64,000 nucleotides of DNA from Kryptolebias marmoratus (lineage: Eukaryota; Chordata; Actinopteri; Cyprinodontiformes; Rivulidae): the NCBI RefSeq assembly GCF_001649575.2, contig NC_051444.1, positions 18,321,981-18,385,980 of the forward strand, written 5' to 3'. The notes beneath the pieces were generated by a model. It did not search any database. It was not told the DNA's origin and worked only from the letters and a program-made list of their open reading frames with translations. Position numbers and translations under genes: made by a program. Each line of letters opens with the position of its first letter. Within the stretch, counting starts at the first letter, position 1. Of this stretch, positions 46,202 to 58,675 are shown in pieces.

Positions 46202-49200
46202 TTAAACTTCATTCTGCTGGGTGAGGTCACCTGACACGCTGTTGAACTCGCTGGCCCGAGGGGTCATCCCCAGGTACTGCTTCAGAAACTCGCTGAAACG
46301 TTTCTGGTTGTTCCACTTGCGTGCCGACTTCCGAATGCCAATGAAGCCACCGTATCTCTTCTGGTATGACTTTCCTGGGGACGTGAGTTTCCTGTAGCCA
46401 TGCCTGCCTTTGTAGAACCCACCAAATCTCTTGGAGACGCTCAGAAGTTGATCACCTTGTTCTCTTGCTCCCACATCAGCATCCCCATCTTCCTGCTGTG
46501 CCTCCTCTTCCTCATACTCATTCTCAAGGGACAGGGCATTTTGAGAATTGTAGACGGCGCTCAGCTGACTGCCAGACAAACCCTTCTGGTTTAGGCCAAG
46601 CGCCCGGGTCACATGGTCGAGCTTCTGTAGCGCAGTGGGTGATAGCAGGTCCCCTTCCATCTGCTCCTCTTCCTCAGGCAACAGAACGTCAGCCTCCTCT
46701 TGAGATCTTTTTCTCATGTTACTATCCAGGGAGGAAGTGGATGATGGAAGGGCTTTACGACAGAGGTCCCACGTGAAGGATGGGGAAACGTTTTCTGTGC
46801 ACTCAAAGAGACACACCTGGAAGAGACAAAGACAGGAGATATTAATTTCTGTATTGTCCCACTGTGTGTTTTGGCTCATTGTCCTGTTGGAAGGTGAATC
46901 CTGGGTCCAGTTTGAGGACCTGAACACTGTGGAACAGGTTTTCATTGAGGATACCTGATGTCATTTGGTCTGTTCAGCTTTCCCTCAACCCTGACCAGCT
47001 TCCCAGCCATGGCTGCTGATAAACACCCCTCAGCATGAGGCTGCCACCACCATGCGTCACTGTAGGGATTGTGTTGGGCAGGTGATGGACAGTGCCTGGT
47101 TTTCCTAAGACATAACATGTAGAACTGAACAGTTTAATCTTGGATTCATCAGACCAGAGAAACTTGTTCCACTGAAAGTCCTTGTTTTGTGCCGTAAAGC
47201 TCAGACTGGTGGATACCTGCAGTTATGGTTGTCTTTCTAAAACTTAGACCCATCTCCACAGGATCTTTGAAGTTTAGTCAGAGCGACCATCTAGTTCTTG
47301 GTCCCCTCTCTCACTGAGGCCCTTCTCTCTCAGTGTGGCTGGTTGGCCAGCTAAAGGAAGAGTCCTGGTTGTGTTAAACTTCTTCAGTTTGATAATGATG
47401 GAGGTCACTGTCCTCTGGGGAACCTTCAGTGCAACCAAAACTTGTTTTGTAGTCTTCCCCTGATCCATGCCTCACAGCAATCCTGTCTATAAACGCTGCA
47501 GGCAGTTAGAGTAGATTAATGAGAAAAAATTTAAATAATCAGGCAAAAAGTAAAGGGCGTCTAAATACTTTCTGAGGATCCTGTGCTGACTTCATAAAGT
47601 CTGTGGGACACCTGGTGTGTGTACTACTTCAAGCAGCCAAGCAAAATATTCCTCCAATGAGGTGAAGCAGACAAATGGAACAAAAAATGCTTGAGTGTTT
47701 TTTGTTAGATTTTAATTGAACCCTCCTGAAGAGTAAGAGAAGCCATTGTAAATCAGGGTCCATTTGACCTGAAGGCCATGAGAGGGTTAAATTAGCTTTA
47801 GGCGCACATGTGGACCTTTTCTTAATTTGTCAAGTTGGGCTCTGACAGAAGATCGACATACGTTTTCCCCTCTAGCGTGGATTCAAGATTGCTGTGGTTG
47901 TACATACATACTTGTTAGTGAAACACTGACATGTGTAATTGATACTGCATGACACTGGGAGCTGGGAAATTACATATGCTACATTAATCTGGGAAATTTA
48001 GTCACATATTTTTTATCCAATTAAAACAGCTTTGTTGTGTTCCTAAAAACTTCTGATTTGTGAGAGCCATTTGAGTAGAAAGTCCCTTAACTCACGTTGG
48101 CTCCGAAAATTAAATCAATATGACAAAAGGAGATTGATCAGATTTCTGGTGTGTTTATCGCCTCTGTCCTCTGCTTAAGAGGTTCGATAATGTGCCCCCC
48201 CTCCAACGGTTCAATGTGAGTTCAGTGGGTGTTTCTTCGCCGTGGCGTTTTCTTCCATTCAAAAGGCCTTCATCTAGATTTATTTCAATAAACCAAACCA
48301 AATGCTTCTATATAAACGTAAACCTCATTTTAACCAAACATTAGAATAAACAAAGTATAAACATATTTATGTCTCCATATTATGAGCAACGTGTCAAAAT
48401 TTTATCAATATTTTAGGAGGCATTGTTTCAGAATCTGCTTCCGTGACACAACCAAACCGTGAAAGAAATGAGGACATGAATTAGGAAAGAAAAATTAAAT
48501 TAAAGCCCAAGAAATACTTGAAGGAATGCATATCGCCCATCGCCTCTGATGGCACGAATTTAGACTAAGACACTCTTATGCAGAGGAGGGATAGAGTTAT
48601 AGCTGTTTTGGTCAAATCTTGACGTTATGCTGTAAAATTGCTACAGCTGTATTTGTTAAGATTTTCAGGCCCCTTTAAAACATGTCCACTGGTTCATGAA
48701 CTTTTTTTTGCTAAAGCTACAGACAAATGAACACATAATCGCCTCTCGCCTTCGGCAGCGGGAGATCACAGGCAAGAAAGGGACAAATTAATGCAGTGTT
48801 ACATCTAATTGTCTCTAAGATTGGTTAGGGTCCCTTTAAATACCTCTGTGACATAAGTGCCAAATACTAAGAGATCGGAGCTTAATGTTTGAAGCCATCT
48901 GCACTTAAATGTCCTTTTGTGTGCCGCCTGCAAAAATGTCCCAGACTCAGACGTGTCTTTAACCAGAAAGAAACAACCAGCAGGCGCAGAGAGGGGAAAT
49001 GAACATCTGACCTCAGGAATCAATTAGCCACAACAAATTCAAACTCAAATGCCAAAAGGATAGTTTGTTGAGTCAGGCAGGGAGATGCTGAGAGGAAACA
49101 CAAAAACACGAGCGAAGGGGTTTTCTGTTATTTCACCCCTGGAGAAAATAGAGTTCCAGTGAAAACACTGAGTTTATTTGTGTGAGCACTCCTCTGTTTT

Positions 49201-49449
49201 CTATTCCTGCTAAGCACCTAAGGAGGAATAGTGCGTGGACTTTATTTGGATGACATTTTGTCCAACTTTTAGACTTTGAGTTAAAGTTCCCGGTTTCTTT
49301 GATGGTTTGAGTGTGTGTCCATGTCTCACCATGCTGTTGAAATTGAGCTGTCTGGGCAGGATGTGGCTGCAGGTCAGGCAGTCTCCCTGGCAGTCGCTGC
49401 GTCCAGGATCGCACAGACAGAGGAGCAGCAGAGCCACCACCGTCTTCAT
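46202..49449 (-). CDS. pnoc: Prepronociceptin (nociceptin/orphanin FQ precursor), 2 coding exons
   Basis: Secreted neuropeptide precursor; nociceptin is the ligand of the NOP (ORL1) receptor in the nervous system. The coding exons are 49,330-49,449 and 46,202-46,816 (phase 0), 735 nt or 244 aa, longer than the human 176. MKTVVALLLLCLCDPGRS is a signal peptide. Six cysteines (20, 24, 27, 42, 46, 59), including DCQGDCLTC and VCLFECTE, form the N-terminal pattern of opioid precursors. Near the C-terminus, KR sites release YGGFIGIRKSARKWNNQ (195-211), the nociceptin-like peptide, which has Tyr instead of the mammalian Phe at its first position. FSEFLKQYLGMTPR (from 214) follows. A further KR-bounded peptide, 171-192, begins FGGFYKGRHGYRK. 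An acceptor (TGTGCAGCAG) precedes the first coding exon, so a non-coding exon lies upstream. Whether this is pnoca or pnocb is undecided. Confidence 0.95.
46830..47590 (-). mobile_element. Tc1-like transposon remnant in pnoc intron
   Basis: On the minus strand the N-terminal helix-turn-helix region remains readable at 47,274-47,468 (QGKTTKQVLVALKVPQRTV, IIIKLKKFNTTRTLPLAGQP). The text further on includes the G-G-S-L-M-L block (reverse of cctcagcatgaggctgccac), and the gene end lies toward 46,840. Stops and frameshifts disable it. It lies between the two coding exons, beginning just behind the acceptor of the second. Confidence 0.8.
48516..48765. repeat. Dispersed repeat, unit 1
   Basis: Begins near gcatatcgcccatcgcctct and ends with tcgccttcggcagcgggaga. 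It shares the order gcatat.gcc, agttatagct, ccaGTGGTTCATGA-like and gaacaca with a second segment at 57,521-58,135. The class is unknown and it has no coding potential. Confidence 0.5.
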
Positions 49450-50012
49450 GGTCCCAACGTCTGCTGCACAACACAGGACAGAGCAATTACACATGACGCA
49501 TGCTGTTTACTCTCCTACCTGCCTGTGATTCAGCATGATATGACTTGTTTACCTGTATTATTTGTGCTGGTTTTTTTTAAACTTGTATTATTGAAAGTTA
49601 CTAAGCAGATGCAAAGCCAAACCCCCAAAAACCTTTATGGGAAAATGTTCTGCCTGAAAATTCCCATAAATGTTACACACTTTTATTCAGTATGAGCTTC
49701 ATTATGGTTGATACAAAGCATTACTATTAGTTTGAAATTACATGAATGAACACCTAAAAGTATTGTTGATTGCTGTTTTAACTTGTTTTTTTTAATAATT
49801 CCTCTTCCTCTTTACAAACTACTGAAAGTTATGGCTTCTTTTTAAATGTGCCACTAACCTGGACTTCTGGTTTAAACTTTGTCTGTTATTTAATTTTGAA
49901 CATTTTGCCTTGTCTGAAAATTTTGCTATAGTCATATACATATGTGTTTGAATTTTTAACTATTTTAAAATCACATTTAAATACTCTAAGCCAAGTCCTA
50001 AACTCCTTAGAC

Positions 50013-50226
50013 CAGCGGTCTCCAATCCTGGTCCTCGAGGGCCACCATCCTGCAGGTTTTACTTGTTTCTCTGCTCCAACACACCTGATTTGAATCAATG
50101 GGTGATTAACAGGCTTCTGCAGAACATGAAGAGGTGATTTAACCACTGAATCAGGTGTGTTGGAGCAGAGGAACAAGTAACACATGCAGGATGGTGGCCC
50201 TCGAGGACAAGGATTGGAGACCCCTG
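50013..50226. mobile_element. hAT (Buster-type) foldback MITE, copy C, pnoc intron 1
   Basis: 214 bp with ends CAGCGGTCTCCAATCC and GGATTGGAGACCCCTG. Flanks are ccttagac (50,005-50,012) and ccgtagac (50,227-50,234), 7 of 8 bases identical with a central TA. It has the same foldback architecture as copies A and B. Confidence 0.88.
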
Positions 50227-51753
50227 CCGTAGACCTTCACCTTACATAGTTGCTGTGTGAGTTCAAAAAGAAAAGAAATAAATCATGGAGGGATGTTATT
50301 CTTAATGGAGTTCTCTACTCACTAGAACCTTAGCAGGCCTTACAAGCTGTTTGGATCAAAAGCACCAACATACAGGAGCGTAATCTGGATTTTTCTATGA
50401 GTGATGTACCAGAAACAGGAGTAGTAGATGGAGTGAGAATTAGCATAAGACACAAAAATAGTGACAACTAGGAGGACAAAAAACAAAAAAAATTGACCCT
50501 ATTTCTTGAAGGAGCGGCCCATTCTGGTGCGTGTGATGTCAGAGGCACAAGCAGAGTTTTCATCTCATTAAACAAACTCGTTAACTCCTTTAATTGATGC
50601 CTCAAATAAAGCCTCTGGCAGCAAACTGACTCACTGTTTCTTCACAATGCAACGCGCACACACAAATATAAAAACATGTATTTTTAGATTTTCCCAAGAG
50701 ATGCTGAAACTAGTACCAAAAGAGCTGTTTCAAATGAAAACTGTAAGCTGTAAGTAAAATTCATTTCTCCTCTTCTAAATGCTTCTATAACGTCCAAGAA
50801 GTAAAATTTATTTAGATAAATTCAAACTCGGCTAAAACAAAAAAAAAAACATGTAACTGCTCTACAGCTCCTTCTTAATTCCCATCTCATAAGGCGGCAA
50901 CTCTGCAAAATTAATCATGTTTGAGTGAGGGAAAATAAAAGACGTGTCTTCAGTTTTTCTTCAGTCTGATCCAAACATGGGAGTTGACAGAAAAGGACAA
51001 AACTGATTTAGGAGGTGAGAAAAGGGAGGGACACAACTGGCAGATGACATTAGATTAAGCTTTGGTGTGTTCGTTTAGCAACATCTCATCCTGCATCCTC
51101 CTGTCATGAACTCAGTTTGGAAACCAGAAGAATGATGCAAAAATGAGCTTTAATACCTGCTCTGCTGAGTTGTGGCCATAGCATGCAAACACAGGAGAGC
51201 CAATTTAACATTGAGTGGGAATTACAAGAAAGCCCCCCAGCCACCACACATGAAGTGTTTTGCTAAATAAAGCTGATATGACCTCTTTTTATTAGTTTCA
51301 TTAAATGCATTGTGGCTGTATATCCATTTTTTTTGGTCATTTTTATATTCACATGCACACAAAAAAAACTAAAGTTTCAGAATGCAAGTATACAGTATGC
51401 ATAAGACTGTGATGTGTATTCTTCTTTTCTTAATGTGGAGTTAAAAGCCTACAATAATATCAGTGTCACCTTCAGGTTTTGGTTGCATTTCATAAAACTT
51501 CCTTTTTTGAAAAATGATAATTGAAGTAAAATGGCTTTCATGACAAGACGTTAGTATCTAGTTTCTGAGTCTTTTCTCTTAAGCTTTGAAATTATCGTTT
51601 TCATAGTACAACAAAAAAAAGTTAAGCAGATTGACACCGTTACTTGGATTCTTCTAGGAACTAAAACTTCTTGTCAAAATGTAAATACTGAAACTGTTTA
51701 TGTGTTACTCAGCAACTGTGTTACCCTCTACCTTCTATTCAGCAGTGAAAAAA
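50227..51753. other. pnoc intron 1, unannotated part
   Basis: AT-rich intronic DNA in which I see no gene, transposon or tandem array. Confidence 0.35.
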
Positions 51754-52325
51754 ACCCATTCATACATCCTCCACTTATCGGTGGTCGGGTCGTGGAGGAG
51801 AGGGAGACCCAGACATCCCTCTTCCCAGGAATACTCTCCGGTTCCCCCTGGGAGATTGCAAGGCCTTCCCAGGTCAGAGAGGATATACAATCCCTCCCCC
51901 TCCAGTGAGTTCTGACTTTGGTGTTTTGTGGCTGAAAAACGTCCAGAGGGAGACACTCAGGAGGCATCCCACTTTAGCTGACGCCTTCAGATGCTGAGGA
52001 GCTCTACTCCGAGCCCCCTCCTGGATGATGGAGCTCCTCACTTTATCTCTAAGACTGAGCCCGGCCACCCTACCCTACCCTGCTTGTTTCAGTACCTTGT
52101 TCTTTTGGTCATGATTCCCACCTCATCACCATAGGTGAGGGTTGAAACAAAGCTAGACCAGTAAATCCAGAGCTTTGCCTTTCAGCTCAGCTCTTTCTCA
52201 TTACTGCAGATGTGGCTCTGATCCATCTCTCCATCACTGATGGAGATGACTCCTAGATATTTGAACCCCTCTGCTTGAGACAGAAACTCACCCCTGACCT
52301 AAAGAGAGCACCTTTTTCTGGTCGG
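51754..52325 (-). mobile_element. Non-LTR retrotransposon 3' fragment (copy 3)
   Basis: Reverse-complement relative of the copy at 15,765-16,520. On the minus strand it contains AGLSLRDKVRSSIIQEGA (51,874-52,068) and, in another frame, WRGRDCISSLTWEGLAISQG. It ends in a GGATGTATGAATGG tail at about 51,754-51,770. A deletion joins the middle to the 3' end, and the frame is broken. Confidence 0.8.
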
Positions 52326-54104
52326 TATTATTGTGACTATACGCTGAAGTTGGTCAAGATGCTAAAAAAAATGTTGCCCACTGTCAGCACTGAAGAAATG
52401 CAGCTGGTTAAATGCTGAAACATTCTGGTTTGATTCACAGCCTCTTCATCCGAGACACAACACACACGAAGCAAAGCCCCGAAAAACTGACTCACACCGT
52501 GTTATCACCAATTTCCACTATTTTCCCCCTCAATTATTCCCAGTTTCTCATCAAGAAAAAGAAATATATTTAAAAAAAATCAGACTTCCAGCCCAAAGCA
52601 AAACTTAAAGCTGGATTATTTGTGCCTGGCTGAACAGAGGAGCAGTGTGTTTCTGTTCTGAGGAGTGTTTTTTTTTTTTTATCTTTTAAAGCTGGACTGC
52701 AGCTTATTGTGTCACTAAAATAATAACACATTAACTTCAGTGCACAGTTTCTCTGTTCGGCTTTAGCTTTTGCTTCACTTTTTAATTTCTATAATAAAAC
52801 TAATAATTTCAGAATGACCCAAGCATTGATCCTTTTAACACCTTTTAACTTATTCAAATGCTCTCTGTGTAAAAATTCTTCAATATTATAGTCTAAAAAA
52901 TTTGATACATTCAATCATGTTGATGAAAATCTACATCACATTGTTTATTTAACTGTTTGGTCCATGTGCAGCATCTGCAGCAGTATTTATATCTATAATA
53001 CTATAAAATCACCCAGTGAGATCAGCTATACAACAGTGGCTTCAAACTCTCAATCCTTAATTTTTTTAACTGTCCAAAAACAAAGAAGAACTGTTTATTA
53101 CACTTTTAGTTGTGGACTTTGTAAATGGTTGATGTACTGTTAGAAAAATAAAGAAATAAACTAAAACCTGTGCTACTTTAAGAAAGTCAGTACTTCTGGT
53201 GTTCCTGATCTCACTGCACAGACACTTGTCACTTATATATAAAAAACCCTGTCAGTGATTTTCCGAGATGTTTCCTATCAGTAGGTCTGTGTGTGACGTA
53301 GCAGCTGAAGTCATTACAGACAGACACGCTGAAGTAAATCGATTCACCTTCTCAAACCATCTAATCAGCTGAGGTCGATTGGTGCTTAAGAGGAGGCTAA
53401 CGCATGCTTACAGCAGGGCAGCAGAATCCTATCTTATTGATTTTGCTTTATGTGTCATGATTAGGTAACGTATTGTGATATGTTTGGCTTGTTTTTTTTT
53501 AGTTTTAAGCTGTTTTCCCCTTTAAGTTATAAACCTGCAGCAACACTTGTTAAAACAAGGACGTTTCACCCTCACGGCCAACCTGACTTTGCAGAAAACG
53601 AGTGTACGAAGATTATCACTGATTGTTGAATTAACATCAGGCATTGCTGGCTAAACTTTTGGTTTTTCTTTTCAAACTTTTCTACAGATCTTTATGAACT
53701 TGAAGTTACTCTGTAACTTCACTAATGCTGTAAAAAAACTGAAAACTCTTGATGTTACAAAACAATTACAGTTTTTTTCATTATCCATTTACATATATTC
53801 ACAGTTTCATGTGTATAATTTGTTAAAAATGTTTTGTTACTTCTAACTAAGTAATGTAAAGCACCAGGCTATGCTTGTCACCCAGCTATACAACCCATAA
53901 TATGTCTTGAATCACAATAATTGCAAAGTTGGGTGTTTTTTTCTGTCAGGGTCAGCAAAGTGTGCACAGCCGAGTAAATGCAAACTGTAAGGTTGCAGTT
54001 TTTTGTGGGAGAGGATTTGCTTCCTCAATGTGTATCCAAAAAGGAGCTTATTAATGTATATGACACATAGTATGAAAAAATATTGGAAAAAAACAGCAAA
54101 AAGG
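52326..54104. other. pnoc intron 1, no recognised content
   Basis: No gene or transposon recognised. A T-run lies at 52,669-52,681. Confidence 0.35.
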
Positions 54105-54815
54105 GTCTCTACCAGAGTCCCAGGAGCTTCACAGTTGCAGTATCTCTGTTCCTAGAGACTGGAAAAACGAGGAAGGTGGAGGACGAGTGAGTGTCACAGC
54201 CACTATACAGAATGAATTAACTAAGATCTTGAAGTACATCAGGAAGAAACCCTCTCATGACGAACTGCTCAGTGAATGTCTCATCCAGCAAAAACCCAAT
54301 GTGGAAGAGGAGAAACAAGAGGAACCATCATGGAAAGACACGCCCCTGCACAGCATGTACCACCAGCAGACTGAGGAAGTGGCTGATATCAACAAATCCT
54401 ACCAGTGGCTAGAAAGGAGCTGGATTGAAGGACGGCACAGAGGCTCTAATCATGGCAGCACAAGAACAACAGAGGCCGGGGTCTATCATGCCAGGCAGGA
54501 CCCAAGATGCAGACTGGGTAAAGATGCCCCTGAGACAGTCCAGCACATAACAGCAGGATGCAAGATGCAGGCAGGCAAAGCGTACATGGAACGCCATAAC
54601 CAAGTGGCTGGAATAATGTACAGGAACATCTGTACTGAGTATGGACTGGAATTCCACAGTCAAAGTGGGAGACTCCACGTAACGTGGTGGACAATGGCAG
54701 AGCTAAGATGCTTTGGGACTTCCAGATCCAGACTGACAAACAAGTGATGGCTAACCAACCGGACATTGTGGTGATAGATAAGATACAGAAGAAGGTGGTG
54801 GTGTATTTTATTTAT
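54105..54815 (+). mobile_element. Non-LTR retrotransposon C-terminal fragment (second LINE family)
   Basis: An uninterrupted frame (54,187-54,747, 186 aa) matches the region downstream of reverse transcriptase in a LINE family with a CCHC-like motif. It contains PLHSMYHQQTEEVADINKSY, GVYHARQDPRCRLGKDAPET, VQHITAGCKMQAGKAYMERH and YRNICTEYGLEF. The second Cys expected in the C-x2-C pair is Gly (CRLG) here. A frameshift lies near 54,680, after which DFQIQTDKQVMANQPDIVVI can be read in another frame. It is 5'-truncated. It resembles R2/NeSL-like elements in layout, but I do not fix the clade. Confidence 0.75.
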
Positions 54816-57520
54816 TTACTTTTATTGGCACTCCAAGCATGCAATGTAGTTTCTTATTAAATTATGTTAATTACTTTTGGAGTGATATTTGAACAATATT
54901 TTAGCCACACTGAGGTTGTAGAAAAGTTATGTTTTTGTTGAACCATATCTGCTGTTGTAATTTAATTATGTGTAATTGTTTCTGTAAAACTCAGTATTAC
55001 AGCTGTCCCTAACCTGCTGCAAGTCTGACAATGCTTATCTCTCTTCCCCTTGTGTCTAAGACACTAATCAAGTATGGACATTTGTGAGCCTTTAGACTGA
55101 TTTTCACAATTACAAGCCAAAAAAACGAGGGAGGCAACTTATACAACTGCATCTTTCGAGAGTGACTTGTATTTTGGTGTTGAAAAGAGGATCACCGGGA
55201 GCAGCAAACACACATAAAGACAGATCTGTAAAATCTTTGCAGCACAAATAGATGGACGGGAACCCCGGTGTGTTAGGAACATTGTATCCATGGATTAACT
55301 CCACACGTTCTCAGCCAATTTAGTGAGGCTGTCAGAGCTGTGTGCATCAGCACAATGGGGTGTGTCCCATCATCCACTGCTCCTTGTCCTGCTTTCATTT
55401 TCTCAATATAGGCTTTGAGTGAGCATGGTTAGCAGGGTCAAAAGTAGAAACATAAAGCTGATGGTGTGCACCACTATGGAATCAACAAATTCAGGGTCAG
55501 GAGACACACGAGGCATGACCTGTGGAAATGAAGCAGCTACCCATTAAGTGTTACTAATGTTTGGCGCATTCAGCTTTTACATATTGATGTTCTGTCAGTG
55601 CTGAAGGGATCAGATTGGGAGTTTGTCTTTTTTCTACTGCTATATTTATAAGTTTAGTTCTATATTCATTTACATGAAACAAATTGAATTGATTGATGCT
55701 TTTTTGTAGAGTGTGTGTGTGTGTGTTAGTGTTTACTCTTTGAGAAGTCAGTGTCTTTGTCTCTCTCAAGGTGAAGTGAAAACTGTGCCCCAGGCTAGAT
55801 TAGGTTAATTATTTCCATCTTGATATTGTTGTTGACTTTATAAAAGTTTTCTGACAGATTTTCAAAAACAAGCACAAACACTCTTGATCATGGATTTTTG
55901 AAGGTGCTTCTCAACACAGATTGTATCTGTGTGCATTAATATATTTTACATGTAAACTAAAATGATTTTAGCACTTTTGCTTTTGTTGTAATGGTTAGCT
56001 TTGTCACTTGAAGGCAGTTTGTGTCCATCACAGCAAAGCTGCTAATTAAATTTCTGTTTGCACTGATATTTACTGAGATATGGAGACACACCACGTGGTG
56101 ATGGATCATGGTCACTCACAGCAATAATTATTATTGTCTATTTAATAGTACTGTCATGCAAATTCATATGTTAACATCACTTTATTGAACCTGTCAGAAC
56201 ATAAGACTTTTTTTAAATGTAAGTAATATGTCCCCTATTTTTTTATCTCAGCTACTGCTGCACCTGCAGCTACCCCGACAATACAAACTGCAATTATTTC
56301 AGTTCTACTTTAAAGCAGTCCCATTTAGCCTGCTTCATTAGCCCAGTCCTTAAACGGTTCAGGCTCATAAAGACCACAGTAGTCTGCAGAAAAAAATGAG
56401 ACAGATGGGGCCAGATCACGGGAGATCTATAAAATCTATTTGTCGACACCCTGTAACCTCATATTTCTCTTATTCATTTTACTTGACTCAACAAAAACAA
56501 CCTGACTTTATTTCTAACGGTGCCTCAGCGCTATTGTGTTTAACAGCACAGGTTTTGTTTAATATCCAAGTGTCACAATGCCTACAAACTTTAAAGTGGT
56601 TCATATTGTTTATGCTTGCAATCACCTAAGAAGTGTTTTTATGATGAACGTTTTGATAGGAAAGTCATTTTTCAGTCAGATCTAAAAGCAGCCCTTTGTG
56701 GATGTGACTTTAGCGGAATCTGCTGATTGAGCTACTTGAGCTCACGCCGATAACCTTTCATTACTCTGCGTCTTGAGCTGCAGTGTTAAGGCAAACAGGA
56801 CCTTTCTGAGAAGCCTCCCCTTCCATTCACAGAACCCAGGAAGCAACAGTAAATCACAGCTTAACGACTGACTAATCACAGACAGCAATTTATGACCTTT
56901 CCCTGGCTCTTTGTGAAATACCGGTGCACTTCACCTACTGCCACCTCACCTCTCTGTATACAGTCCTCCTGCCTCTTAACCCACTCACACCTGCAGGACT
57001 TAACCAGGTGCATTATGGGAAGGCAGAGTTGCTCCTCTGGAGACAACACACTAATTCTGCTCTAAATCTTTAGTACAGCTTAAGCCAATATTTTAACTTG
57101 CTTATTGTAGACTTCCTGTCTTACACTGTGGGTAACAATAAGGAGGACTTAATTAATTATTGTCTGGGCTTTTATCATAACACTGTTCTTCGCTTGTTCG
57201 CAACACATTAGGGTAAGATAAGAAAAATGTTGGGAAAAAAAAAAATTTCCACTGTAAATATAGAGCATTAACAAGAGGCAGACGTTGATTAAATTTTTTG
57301 AAACTGAAATAATTAAATGCCCAGCATTGCTCTCATGCCAGAGATTATCTTATGTTGAGAAATGACAGACCTGTTGCTATTTTGGTCAAACCTTGAAAAT
57401 AACATCATGCACAATCTCATGCAGCAACGTGAAATAACAGAAACCAATAGAAGATATAAATAAGTAAGGGTGGTAGAAATGCAAAATATCAGCTGATTTT
57501 GGGTCAATAAACTAGCATTC
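54816..57520. other. pnoc intron 1, no recognised content
   Basis: No gene or clear transposon. A short GT-run lies near 55,711-55,726. The segment at about 56,690-57,010 has balanced composition and no repeats, and might be regulatory. Confidence 0.3.
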
Positions 57521-58135
57521 CTTGAAAGATTGCATATTGCCTGCCACCTAACATGCTAAAGTTTTAAACAAATATCTCACCTGATCTGTTAGTGCTCGGA
57601 GTCTGTGTCGTGAATGACTCTCAGCTACTACCACGCCAGGTTTGAGCTCAGTGAAATTAACCGAGTTATAGCTATTTTTGTGCTGTCTAATGGTGCTTAA
57701 CTGTTATGGTCATATTGAATTGGATTGACTCCAAAAGTGAATCCGTTGTAGATGTACACAGTGATTCCTTTCTGAGAGTTTCATTAAGAGATATTTTGCT
57801 AAGGTTGACACCAACACTTAATGCTGAAGATTTAAGTAAAGATCGTGTACAATGTGAAGCACTTGGAGTATGTGTTGTCAGTGACTCTCATCTACAACTA
57901 CATTTAATTTTAGCACAAAATCAATACAATTACCTGACTTATTGTCATTTATGTTTTCTAATTTAAGTTTTCTGTGGAAGTTATGTTGATTTGTGTTGGT
58001 CAAGAATTTAATAAATTGTAGAGATACATGCAACGAATATTTCCTTGAAGATTAATTAAAATTCATCCAGTGGTTCATGAGGTATTTTGGTAAAAGACAG
58101 GCGCACGAACACACTTTTTGGCGGCAGGTGATAAA
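57521..58135. repeat. Dispersed repeat, unit 2 (longer)
   Basis: Begins near gattgcatattgcctgccac and ends with tttggcggcaggtgataaaa. It shares ordered words with the segment at 48,516-48,765, including ccagtggttcatga at 58,057-58,070. It contains a short open frame (57,706-57,966) without family resemblance. Confidence 0.45.
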
Positions 58136-58675
58136 AATCTAAAACAGCTATATTTATAATTGAGCTTTTAGTGAAAGTGCCTGCCTTAAAAAACTTTTGA
58201 AAGATTGTTTTAGTTTTTTAATTTCCTCTGGCAAACACAACCAAACCCAGTCTAAGTGGATCCAACACACGCAGTCCTGATGAACAGAAATCACATCCAG
58301 CAGTTTGTTCTCACAGAGAACAACATCATGTTAGGTTTAAATCATTTAATTTAGAGTCCCAATAACTTCTGGCATTAGAAGGTCACATCACTGCAACATC
58401 TACGCTCCATCAGCTATAGATGATGAAGTGATAGAGACAAGCCTGACTGAAAACAATGAAAATAATTCTCATCATAAAAGCTTTATTTCATCTGTTTTTC
58501 CCCCTTTTGGCTTATTGATAGTATTAAACTTAAATTACAGAAGAATGTTTTCTTTCTAGTACATTGTAATGTCACAAAGGCAGCTATGAAGGCTTGGTTT
58601 TAAGGTTTTGTACTAGAGGTCAAAGGTCAAGCCATTTCCTTTCCTCCTAAATGACCTCCCCCAGGTGTTTCTTAC

